DNA of 64,000 nt from Bacteroidota bacterium (GTDB lineage Bacteria > Bacteroidota > Bacteroidia > Bacteroidales > Paludibacteraceae). Position numbers and translations under genes: made by a program. The stretch covers positions 93,185 to 157,184 of the forward strand of contig JAJYBB010000005.1 in assembly GCA_021779195.1 (NCBI GenBank). Direction: 5' to 3'. Of the stretch, positions 1 to 8,700 are shown piece by piece (within the stretch, counting starts at the first letter, position 1; the number at the start of each line of letters is the position of its first letter). The notes beneath the pieces are model-generated. The model was not told the DNA's origin. It did no database searches and saw nothing but the letters and a program-made list of their open reading frames with translations.

Positions 1-567
1 TTTTCTCAATTGCCTATAATGACTGTTGCCCCTATTTTATTCCAAAATCAGATATTTTTAGCCAATTGTCCGGTTGGACAACGTGGTCAAAAGGATGGTG
101 TTGCACGACTTTTTAGTATTAAAGAAAATTTAGATAAAGATTGGGACGAATTCGTAGATGCCAATGGAAATTCAGGCAGTGGTGCCAGCTCGTTGACACA
201 CAATAACAGTACATTATTCGTTGCAACTAATTTTGATGTAATGGCATTTACAATCAAAGGGAAAAAAGTTTGGGAAAATAAAAAAGATATTGGACTTCCA
301 TTGCTTCGTGGAGTGAGATATAGCGGATTAATGGGAGTTAAAACCTCAAATGGCAATTTTCTTTGTGCCGATGAGAATGCGGTCTATATTGCCGGTGGTA
401 AAAAAGTCAAAAAAGATTTCGTTCAGAATATAACTGTGCTCGATGCCGCAACAGGAAAGTTAGTTAAGACTATTGATGTAGACGCAGTTATAGTAGATAT
501 GGCATTGTTGGATAATGCTTTGGTATTCATCAACGAAGCCAACAAAGTGATGGTCATAAATAAATAA
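1..567 (+). CDS. beta-propeller (PQQ/WD-like) protein, 3' part only
   Basis: This is the C-terminal 189 codons of a gene that begins before the window; the frame is open from base 1, so the TTG at 10 is not a real start. Repeated short strands such as NSTLFVATNFDVMAFTIKG and NITVLDAATGKLVKTIDVD, with the G-K-x-V-W/K-T pattern, look like blades of a PQQ-type or quinoprotein-like beta-propeller. No catalytic residues are recognisable in this part. The protein ends in a short VINK tail with no T9SS sorting domain. The ligand or enzymatic role cannot be deduced; a structural or binding propeller is as likely as an enzyme. Confidence 0.6.
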   Translation, partial: FSQLPIMTVAPILFQNQIFLANCPVGQRGQKDGVARLFSIKENLDKDWDEFVDANGNSGSGASSLTHNNSTLFVATNFDVMAFTIKGKKVWENKKDIGLPLLRGVRYSGLMGVKTSNGNFLCADENAVYIAGGKKVKKDFVQNITVLDAATGKLVKTIDVDAVIVDMALLDNALVFINEANKVMVINK

Positions 568-682
568 ATAAATAAATCGTTGGCAAGAATAATCGTGTTT
601 AATGAAACTCCAAAAGAAGACATTAAATTAGGAATGAATATGTTGAAACGATGAAATTATAGTATTTACGCATTCAAAATTC

Positions 683-701
683 TTTGTGCTAATCGCACAA
701 A
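683..701. promoter_or_regulatory. 19-bp palindrome upstream of the lipoprotein gene
   Basis: TTTGTGC and GCACAAA form a perfect 7-bp inverted repeat around TAATC, about 31 bases before the ATG at 733. No T-run follows, so it looks more like an operator (or a short leader hairpin) than a terminator. The binding protein is unknown. Confidence 0.35.
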
Positions 702-732
702 AGTTATAATAATATCAATCAAAAAACAGATC

Positions 733-1443
733 ATGAAACAGAATTTAAAAAACAAAACTTTAGTTGCAATCATCTTAATTTCTTTAGTGTTTATATCGTG
801 TACAACAAACGATCCGGCAGTTAAATTGCCAACATCTCCCGAAGCAATAGTAGCCTACGATGCCAGTAGTGCTGGAATTATTAAAGGTATTCTGGTAGGC
901 TCAACTGGTAATTTCAAATTCTCAATTAAAAATGGGAATGACAGTATATATTGCAAAGTAACATTTGATGGTAACACCGGCACCTTGATATCAACCGATT
1001 TTCAGAGTTGGATTCCCGGACAAGCCATAAACAGAGCTAAATTTACCGGAAAAGTTGGAACAACTGATGTGGTTGTTTATTTAAGCTGTGGTGCGGACGG
1101 TTCAAATACGTCTGTTGAATTTTCAATTCCCGGCCATACAGTGGTTGTTTCAGTAATAAAAGAAACATCGACCAGTTTAGTTAAAGGATACGAAGGAACT
1201 TATAGTACGTATGATCTGAAAACCAATGTAAAAAAATACGACGGCACGTTTAATTTCATTACAAAGAATGGATTTGTAATCGGGTATCACAAAGGAACAG
1301 ATGGTTCGGGTGAATTTGAAGGAACAATTAGCGGAAATAAGTTGACCATAGATGCTGATATACTCGATATCGATGATGCAACAGTTAGTGGAACATTGAT
1401 TGGTGACAGCAAGATAGTTGTTTCCGGGAAAAGAACACTTTAA
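733..1443 (+). CDS. hypothetical lipoprotein
   Basis: A 236-residue protein with a basic N-terminus, a hydrophobic stretch and a probable lipobox ending at Cys23 (VFISC followed by TTND), so probably lipid-anchored in the outer membrane or periplasm. The rest is rich in Gly, Thr, Ser and short beta-strand patterns. Two parts look alike: a strand pair around 60-75 (GNFKFSIKNGNDSIYCKVTF) and another around 175-195 (FNFITKNGFVIGYHKGT), so a beta-sandwich or lipocalin-like barrel is possible. I recognise no family. It stands alone, with a palindrome upstream and the convergent AraC-type regulator downstream. Confidence 0.75.
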   Translation: MKQNLKNKTLVAIILISLVFISCTTNDPAVKLPTSPEAIVAYDASSAGIIKGILVGSTGNFKFSIKNGNDSIYCKVTFDGNTGTLISTDFQSWIPGQAINRAKFTGKVGTTDVVVYLSCGADGSNTSVEFSIPGHTVVVSVIKETSTSLVKGYEGTYSTYDLKTNVKKYDGTFNFITKNGFVIGYHKGTDGSGEFEGTISGNKLTIDADILDIDDATVSGTLIGDSKIVVSGKRTL

Positions 1444-1515
1444 TTTGCGCACTTTAATTTATTAACTCATTCAACTTTAACCTGAAAACATCTGTAACTT
1501 TAGGCAAATGAAGGC

Positions 1516-1534
1516 GGTTGTTAATCAAACAACC
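1516..1534 (+). terminator. weak hairpin between convergent genes
   Basis: GGTTGTT and AACAACC form a 7-bp stem around a 5-base loop, followed on the + strand by a T-rich stretch. It overlaps the last codons of the convergent regulator gene. It could end transcription from the lipoprotein gene; the T-run is interrupted, so this is tentative. Confidence 0.35.
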
Positions 1535-2655
1535 TCTTTCATTTCCTTTTCTTTTTTCAGGTATTCTTTTGGTAATTTTCCGGTTTGTTTTTTAAATGCT
1601 TTATAAAAACTGGTGCGATTATTAAATCCCGATTCATAAGCAATGGCTTCAATGGTCAGGTTGTTTTTACCGGCTTTCTTTAGTAATTCTATAGCTGTTT
1701 TTATTCGCAATGTGTTAATATATTCATTGAAGCAGCAATTTAATTTACTGTTAATCACCATGGAAAGTAAGTTGGGTAAGATCTTTAATTCCTTGGACAT
1801 GTCGGACAGGGTATAATCCATATTTAAATATGATTTTTTCTTTTCCATTAACTCAATAATACTTAAGCGAATTTCTTCAATTTTTTGATCGTCTAATTTT
1901 AGAGCTGCATATTTTACAGGGTTCTCGGTCGTAATCTGAGCATTCATTTGATTTTCAAACAATTTCATTGAATATGTCATTTTGAAAAAGACATAAATAA
2001 AAAACAATTGACCCATTATTGGCATGTATAAGATGATATAATCAATATCTAATTTTAATAAAAACGGGATAAAGGCCATGGATTGTAGAATCATAATAGT
2101 CCACAGAAATTCATTAATCAGTTTAATTCGTTTATTTTTTGTTTCAGGTTTCAGCCTGATTTGATTGTATTTCCAAAGCAAAAAAACGTTTGCTCCAATT
2201 GAATAACCACAAATTATCAGGTTGTAAATCGTAGCGAAAATCGTCATTTTACCCGTTTCCGAAGCACGAATAGTATCTGTTGCCCAATGTGGTTGAACGA
2301 TACACAATAAAATAAACGGTAGGTAGGTAAAGGTTGGAATAAATAATTTCCAATTAAATTTTATTGTTTTTCTGTCGTAATGAAGAAAACTATCGACAAA
2401 AGTAATTAGCAATCCACCAAAAGACAGGTTTGAAAATACTCCTAAATGATAAAGCAGGATAGTTCCCCGATCTGCAAAAATAAATGTATTATCTAAAATA
2501 GCAACACTTGCCGCGAAAAACATCCAACCCAACCAAAAATTAGCTGGGTTTTCTTTCGACTTTACCCAACTTAAAATGGCTATTAACGATAAATTTAAAA
2601 TTGCAGAAGCTGAAATGATGAGGACTAATTTTTCATTCATAAAAAATGATTTCAA
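1525..2655 (-). CDS. membrane-anchored AraC-family transcriptional regulator
   Basis: 376 residues. The first ~230 contain about seven hydrophobic helices (for example LVLIISASAILNLSLIAIL near the start and LFFIYVFFKM near 220). The last ~105 residues are an AraC/XylS DNA-binding domain: MDYTLSDMSKELKILPNLLS is the first helix-turn-helix and IEAIAYESGFNNRTSFYKAF is the well-conserved second one, followed by KQTGKLPKEYLKK. Such membrane-sensor AraC fusions are common in Bacteroidetes and presumably read an envelope signal directly, without a kinase. The target genes are not evident; the convergent lipoprotein and upstream hydrolase are only neighbours. A -7-like element (TATTTTTG, minus strand) lies at 2700-2707. 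Confidence 0.85.
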   Translation of the reverse strand: MKSFFMNEKLVLIISASAILNLSLIAILSWVKSKENPANFWLGWMFFAASVAILDNTFIFADRGTILLYHLGVFSNLSFGGLLITFVDSFLHYDRKTIKFNWKLFIPTFTYLPFILLCIVQPHWATDTIRASETGKMTIFATIYNLIICGYSIGANVFLLWKYNQIRLKPETKNKRIKLINEFLWTIMILQSMAFIPFLLKLDIDYIILYMPIMGQLFFIYVFFKMTYSMKLFENQMNAQITTENPVKYAALKLDDQKIEEIRLSIIELMEKKKSYLNMDYTLSDMSKELKILPNLLSMVINSKLNCCFNEYINTLRIKTAIELLKKAGKNNLTIEAIAYESGFNNRTSFYKAFKKQTGKLPKEYLKKEKEMKEVV

Positions 2656-2990
2656 AATTAATTAATTCGTAATTTATTGCGCATAAAACGAAATTCGTGC
2701 AAAAATAGTAAAATAATTAGCAATCTTATAATTTTATACGTATAAAGTGTAAAGTCATATAAGATTATGTAAAAATTAAATGTTTTATAGGTTTTGATGA
2801 TTGAGTCTCTTAACAGTTGGAAAATAGGAATTAAATTTTCAAGACTGAAACAAATTGCAATTAAAGCTTGAATTTTTTTCAAATTATCACCTATCTTTCA
2901 CGAGATACATACATTCGAAAACAAGTTTGTGGCAAATGAAATCGAGGTTGATACTTTAATCTGCATAGTATCGTAGCTCAATATTTATTA
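2656..2990. other. AT-rich intergenic region, no supported gene
   Basis: About 335 bases between two minus-strand genes. It holds a candidate -7 element on the minus strand (2700-2707) for the AraC-type gene. A 74-codon frame at 2658-2882 has low-complexity, shadow-like composition and is not accepted. Nothing else seen. Confidence 0.5.
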
Positions 2991-4310
2991 CTAAAAAAGT
3001 TTTGAAGAGATAATTTCTGGAAAATCTTTTCTGAGCTGATCTCGATCTGAAAAACCTGCTTTCAAGGCTTTTTTAAGCATCGAAAGTGTGGCTACATTAT
3101 TGCCTTTCCAGAAATAAGGAAAAGAAGAAAAGTATAATAAATCGGGGTTTCCGGGTTCTAATCTGCGATAAATTGACAGCATTTTATTTAGTTTTTCAGC
3201 ATTTTCTTGGCTGATAGCTTGTTTACAAAAGGTGTAAACGGCAATTCCCAGAAAACTTTTTATTCTAAGATACATATCCTTTGTGTAGGAATCTTGTGCA
3301 GTTTTTATTTTTTCATCCATTGAAATGATCTCTTTTTTCCACCACAGTGTATCTTTTGATTGAAAATCATCTATATAAGATTGACGCACATTGATTTCAA
3401 ATTGAAGACACTGTCCCAGTCGATTCAGCTGGCTGATATATCCTGGATTATTTTTTAATTTGTTATAAATAACTGAAAAACGCTTATCTCCATTGAAGGG
3501 TTCAGTGGAAGCCATGTTGTGTGCAACTAATGCTGCGTTAAGAAAAGCTCCCAGCTGTTTCAACGAATCGATTCTTGCGTACTGAAGTTGACAATACAGC
3601 TTAACTTGAGAGTCAGTAGGCGTAAATTTAGCTGAAACCTGATTCGACAAGCAAAGGAAACCCAACGCATTTGACAACATCATACTATCAGGCCAGCTGT
3701 GAGAGGCATTTGTCAATTCAATTTTCAGATTACCGGGTGTTAATTGTTCCTGAAACAGGTATTGTGCAGTTTCCATAAAATTAAAATCGTCCATTCCAGA
3801 AATTGAAATAACCGGACAACGAAGTGCTTTAATCTGATCGGAATTAGCCAATGCCCCACACAGAATTAATCCGTTAAGCTGATTAGAAATTCCAAACCCT
3901 AATGCCATTCGTGCTCCACCCGAAAAACCAGACAGAAAAACCGTTTTATCTACCGGATATTTTTGGCGTACATCTGCGATTAAGGTTCGGATGGCTTCTT
4001 CGTATCCTGCAAAACCATTTTTAATGAGATTGGAAGCAACAAGCACAACTGGATACCCTATGGCTCCTTGTTTGAATTTATTCAGTGCATACTTACCATT
4101 TCCATGTGCATCGATAATCACAAGTAGGGGTAACTTTTCAACAGCGTTTCTTCTACGGGGAACATAGACCTCGTATGAATTTTTCGATTCCGATGTGCAA
4201 CTGTCAGTTTTTTCAATTGCTTTAATCGTATCGTTTGACTTACCGTAACTGCTGCAGGAAACCAGTCCGTAAAACAACATGGAATATAGGAGTAAAAATA
4301 ATCTGTTCAT
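2991..4310 (-). CDS. lipoprotein alpha/beta hydrolase (esterase-like)
   Basis: The start is placed at the ATG at 4310 because it gives a clean lipoprotein signal peptide with lipobox LVSC (Cys19); the longer frame to 4388 only adds a second hydrophobic stretch. The 439-residue protein has a strand plus DAHG near 68-70, a nucleophile elbow SGFSGGAR (Ser130), a possible acid in SGMDDF (Asp174) and a His in NASHSWPD (His204), so the Ser-Asp-His triad of an alpha/beta hydrolase appears intact. Residues ~240-439 are helical and look TPR-like at the end (LLYFSSFPYFWKGNNVATL). The substrate is unknown; the fold resembles poly(3-hydroxybutyrate)/feruloyl-esterase-like enzymes. It is followed downstream by the AraC-type gene on the same strand. 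Confidence 0.75.
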   Translation of the reverse strand: MNRLFLLLYSMLFYGLVSCSSYGKSNDTIKAIEKTDSCTSESKNSYEVYVPRRRNAVEKLPLLVIIDAHGNGKYALNKFKQGAIGYPVVLVASNLIKNGFAGYEEAIRTLIADVRQKYPVDKTVFLSGFSGGARMALGFGISNQLNGLILCGALANSDQIKALRCPVISISGMDDFNFMETAQYLFQEQLTPGNLKIELTNASHSWPDSMMLSNALGFLCLSNQVSAKFTPTDSQVKLYCQLQYARIDSLKQLGAFLNAALVAHNMASTEPFNGDKRFSVIYNKLKNNPGYISQLNRLGQCLQFEINVRQSYIDDFQSKDTLWWKKEIISMDEKIKTAQDSYTKDMYLRIKSFLGIAVYTFCKQAISQENAEKLNKMLSIYRRLEPGNPDLLYFSSFPYFWKGNNVATLSMLKKALKAGFSDRDQLRKDFPEIISSKLF

Positions 4311-4436
4311 TTGTAATGATTTTTTCAAATTTAAAACTAAATAGTAAGATAAATTAAATGAATGTATAAATAAAGCAACATCAAACATTGTTAGTCATAT
4401 TCTCCATTTGCAGGGTTGCATGTGATGGAAGATAAT

Positions 4437-5297
4437 TCACTTTTTCTTTAGTATCAAAACTGCAATTTCCGGCCGACAAAAAAAACGGAGATTTGGAAAT
4501 CGGGTACCAATTCCGGATGTGATATACGATTGCATGTTCGGTTTGAAATGAATAAGTCCGTAACGGTATTTTTGACTTTTTTCTGAAAGCGATAAAGATG
4601 CCCATAAACCATTTTCGGTAGGAAGAATGGGAGCCCATAATCCAAAAAATGTTATTTGTCCTCCATGCGTGTGTCCCGAAAGTGTTAAGTCAACTAAATC
4701 ATTGTTCAATTGCTTTATATAATCAGGTCTGTGCGAAATTAAAATGCAAAAATCTTTCTTGTGAACATCATAAACAGTGCTCTCTGATTCTGGTTTACCT
4801 CCATCCGGATCAACAACTCCTCCAATTTTTATGCTATCCCGGTTTATTTTCAACCAGTAGGATTTATTATCGCAATCATTGAACTTGTTTCTTGCCATCA
4901 TTTTTTTAGTTAAATTACCATTCACATACCAATCATGATTGCCCAAAACGCCGTAAACTCCATAGTTACATTTCAGGTTTCTCAATTCGTCAAATACAGG
5001 TTCTATGTATTTCTCTTCCAAAGAAATATAATCTCCACCCAATATAATGATATCAGGATGCAAATCGTTGATGCGCTGCACAAGTTTTTTAACGCGTTCT
5101 ATAGACAAAGCTGCACCGTGATGAATATCGGATACAAATACAATACGTTTACCATCAAATGATTTTGGTATATCCTGCGATTCAATCGTAACGTTTGTAA
5201 TTTTAATCCATCTTGCTTCCAACGAAGAATATATCATGAAAATTATTCCTGTTAATATGAAGACTACTAATCGTTTGGCTCTTTTTTTAAGTTTCAT
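4437..5297 (-). CDS. membrane-anchored metallophosphoesterase (YkuE/YaeI type)
   Basis: 286 residues with one N-terminal membrane segment (VVFILTGIIFMIYSSL) and then a calcineurin-like phosphoesterase domain. The metal-binding motifs are all visible in order: SDIHHG (Asp57, His59), LGGDY (Asp89), GNHDWY (Asn120-His121) and SGHTHGGQ near 210. This set matches the YkuE/YaeI family, whose known members hydrolyse UDP-2,3-diacylglucosamine or related lipid/nucleotide phosphoesters at the membrane. The substrate here is not proven. The gene is upstream of the hydrolase gene on the same strand, separated by 126 bases, so co-transcription is possible. Confidence 0.85.
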   Translation of the reverse strand: MKLKKRAKRLVVFILTGIIFMIYSSLEARWIKITNVTIESQDIPKSFDGKRIVFVSDIHHGAALSIERVKKLVQRINDLHPDIIILGGDYISLEEKYIEPVFDELRNLKCNYGVYGVLGNHDWYVNGNLTKKMMARNKFNDCDNKSYWLKINRDSIKIGGVVDPDGGKPESESTVYDVHKKDFCILISHRPDYIKQLNNDLVDLTLSGHTHGGQITFFGLWAPILPTENGLWASLSLSEKSQKYRYGLIHFKPNMQSYITSGIGTRFPNLRFFCRPEIAVLILKKK

Positions 5298-5625
5298 TTG
5301 ATATATCGGTCGTATATTATTCTACATTATAATATAATATTAAATAGCTATATGAGACAGAATTTAAAGATTTTATTGGATAAAAAAACAATAAAATAAT
5401 ATCCTACCTGAAATCTTGTCTGTTAATACAATATTTCAAATTTGGGAAAGTACAAAATAATTATCTATTTATTTGTAACCCAATTTTTCCGACAAATTTA
5501 TAACAATTTTTAGTTTAAGCATTAAATATATGTGCTAATTAAACGAACATTAATTCAATCAGTTTAATTTTCCTCATATGCAAAATTTCGACTATAGACT
5601 GCAAATGTAAATCCATGAAATAGAA
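5298..5625. other. intergenic region, AT-rich
   Basis: Very AT-rich spacer upstream of the metallophosphoesterase gene. I see no consensus -7 element, coding frame or strong repeat here; the only structured piece of the gap is the hairpin at 5626-5679. Confidence 0.5.
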
Positions 5626-5679
5626 GATTCGACAAACCATACATCCCAATATAATTTAGGATCAATGGTTTGTCGAATC
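5626..5679 (-). terminator. terminator hairpin after the rhamnogalacturonan lyase gene
   Basis: A perfect 15-bp inverted repeat (5626-5640 and 5665-5679, GATTCGACAAACCAT and its complement) encloses a 24-base loop, 33 bases beyond the stop of the minus-strand lyase gene. The following T content on the minus strand is modest (TTCTATTTC). Confidence 0.65.
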
Positions 5680-5712
5680 AAATATTACCTATATTCTCAG
5701 TTCAGAATTGCA

Positions 5713-8700
5713 CTATTGTTTGATAATTCTACGAATAGCCATATCTGTTGAGGTCATTACTTTTACAATATAAGCACCTGCCCTGAATTTACTCATTGGA
5801 ACAATCAACTGTGTGTCCGCAACTTTTTGGTTGTATAAAAGGGTTCCGTTTAATGCGTAAATACCAACATATGTATCTGCATCTTCGTTTTTAAATGTAA
5901 TTCGAAGGTTATCTTTTACTGGATTCGGCATCAAAGAAATACCTAAATCCTCCAATGTTTTCACCGAAAGGAGATTAGCAATGCGAATAATTCCTTTAGT
6001 ATTTAAATCGGAAAGATCCCAAACCAAACCGGCTCCCGGAGTTGCAGGAACTATACTTGTGAATGTTCCTGCGTATTTTGCAGCTTTAAATATCTGAATC
6101 GAATCTCCGTTGGCAAAGGCTGTTGTTCCAATATTGGTAATGTTCAATGTTCCATTGAAGGTTATGGTTCCAGTCGAAGAAACAACATCATTAGCTATAG
6201 GGAGTTTTTTTACTTCAATTAAAGTAGAGCTTGTTCCACCAAAAGTTATGTTATTGTTGAATGTCAACTTTCCGATCGAATTTAAACCCGGAGCCATCAT
6301 GCCCGAAATTGTTCCAACCCCTTTAATAACTCCGTTTCCAATAATTGTTCCACCATTATTTACAATTAAAGAGCCATTAAGACAAGCAACCGGACCCAGT
6401 GAAAGAACTCCACCATTAACAGTTGTGGAATTTGTATAAAAGCAGGTATCGGTAAGCATGAAAGTACCAGTTCCCACTTTAGTTAATGAATTACTATAAA
6501 TTTTTCCACTAAATGTTGCATCTGTATTTTTTGAACCGATCACCCAATTTTCATCGTACAGCGCAGTTTTCGCAACACCTGAAAGTGCTCCGATATTGAC
6601 CGTTTGTGCTCCATTGTTTGAACTTGAAGCCGGATTGAAAAACATATGAACACCCGCTTGTGCCAGATTGAATGTAATATTGGCATAACCATTCGCATTA
6701 TTTAATCGCAATTCACCGCCATCGGCATCGGTTGTAACATTAATTGTTCCCGTAAATGCAGACCAGTTGCCACTAAATTCTTCACGAACGAATGGAACCA
6801 TTATGCTCAACGTTCCACCGCCGGTTAATGAACCAGAGAAATTGCAATAATTAGGTGCGATAATTGAACCAGTATACCCTTGTGGAACATTTATATTCCA
6901 ACTCGAATTTGGGTAATTACCTGCAACATTTACACTTCCACCCATAAATTTAACCGTACCGCTACCAAAGGAACTGCCAGCTCCTAAATCGATATTTCCA
7001 ATTTTCACAACCGTACCGCCTGAGTAAGTGTTACTGCCCATTAGAGCCAGGTTACCAACTCCTGTTTTTACCAGTTGACCTGTACCGGCTATCGTACCTG
7101 ACAAGGTAACAGTTTTGCCCGATGTAACCATATCAAGTGTATCTTGTCCTGAAATTGTAATCCCTCTATCAGTCAATGAATTATATATTCCCTTGTAACT
7201 TAGTTTAGAGTTTGTTAATGTAATGTACGACGGATTAGTAATCGTAGCAGCCCCAATTGAGCTATTTTCACCTGCCAAAGCCAATCCGCTTATTTCTATG
7301 GTTCCACCATTGATAATTGTTTTTCCTGTATAGGTATTAGACGCATTCAACATTTTTAGAACTCCTGTACCATTTTTAGTGATACCTCCTGCACCAGCAA
7401 TACTCCCAGAACCAGTGAATGAATAATCATTCGTTGCAGTTTCTACGGTCATTTGTCCGATTGGCAGATCACCAACTAAATTTACAATCTTTTGTGCATT
7501 ACCCTGACTATTAAAGGTAACAGAATCGCCCAATGCAAATACATCTGAAGCGCCTGATTTTAACCAGTTTGAAGTGGTAAGGAAATCCCAATTGGCACTT
7601 ATTCCCGACCATATAACTGAAGAAGAGCAACGTGTGGCTTTTACCACTAACCAAATTGTATTCAAGGTATCCTTCAAAGCATATTTTTGTCCGAAAAGTC
7701 CTGATAAAGCTACTGAACTCAAAGTTCCGTTAAAAGTTCCGGTGTATTTTATAAGTGGATAATTGCCAGGTTTAACTACACCGTTCAGTTTGTTAAATAC
7801 AAAATAATTCGTTCCGTTAAAAATAAGATTACCTGTAACTTCCATTTTGTCACTTGGTTTGACAATACCGGTTGAATCGTCCGTAATATCAAAATAACAA
7901 GTATTTTTTCCTGTAAGTTTAAGGGTGCTGCCAAACTTAAGGTCTCCAACCGTAGAAATTGTTCCGGGAGCAATTTTTGCACCATTTTCTAATGTAACCG
8001 GCTGTACAATTGTATCTTTACCACCTATGTAAGCATTGAAATTTACAATAACAGGACTTCCCGAAAGTTTTGCATTTACATAAAATACACCTTGATCAAT
8101 CTTGGTAATACCTGTATAAGAACATTTGGTGGCTAATGTTAGCGTACTTTGTCCGGATTTTAATAAGTTCGTAGTACCATCAATTGAACCACTGCCACCC
8201 AAGGTATAATCATTGGGTGAATTTACCACCACATATCCAGGAGTTAATGAACCCGATAATTGTATCGAGGTATTTTGATTACCTCGAAGGTCAAACATCA
8301 CGCTGTCACCACTTACAAAATTACTGGTAGAATCGTTTGTTGTCCAGTTGCCTGTACTTGTATCCCATGTGTTATTATTTGATCCACCTTTCCACGCACG
8401 TTTTATGTCTAAAATCGGAGGCATTGGCGGTGTCGACATCCCTACGCCCAAATAATAATCGACTTCAGTTGAAGGCAAATATCCTTTTAGAGGAATTGTC
8501 AGGCGGTATTCTGGGTCTTGCATTAAACAATAAATCCGGTTTGTATTGGGAGTTGTGGATGAGAATATTCTGATTTCGGTACGAGCATCGTTTTCGCAAA
8601 ATACTTCTTCGCGCCAATCACCCAATATATCTCCATATAATGCTGCCCTACCGGCATAAGGAGTTTTTGTGGAATATTGTCCACCTTCATTATACAAACT

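Noticed and set aside
2658..2882. 74-codon minus-strand frame between the AraC-type gene and the hydrolase
   Set aside because: Low-complexity Ile/Leu/Phe composition expected from AT-rich DNA, no domain, and it covers the probable regulator promoter (2700-2707).
4381..4638. Minus-strand frame overlapping the metallophosphoesterase
   Set aside because: Out-of-frame shadow of the real gene, whose motifs are intact.
6110..6439. Plus-strand frame rich in Val/Pro/Ile
   Set aside because: Antisense shadow of the repeat part of the lyase gene.
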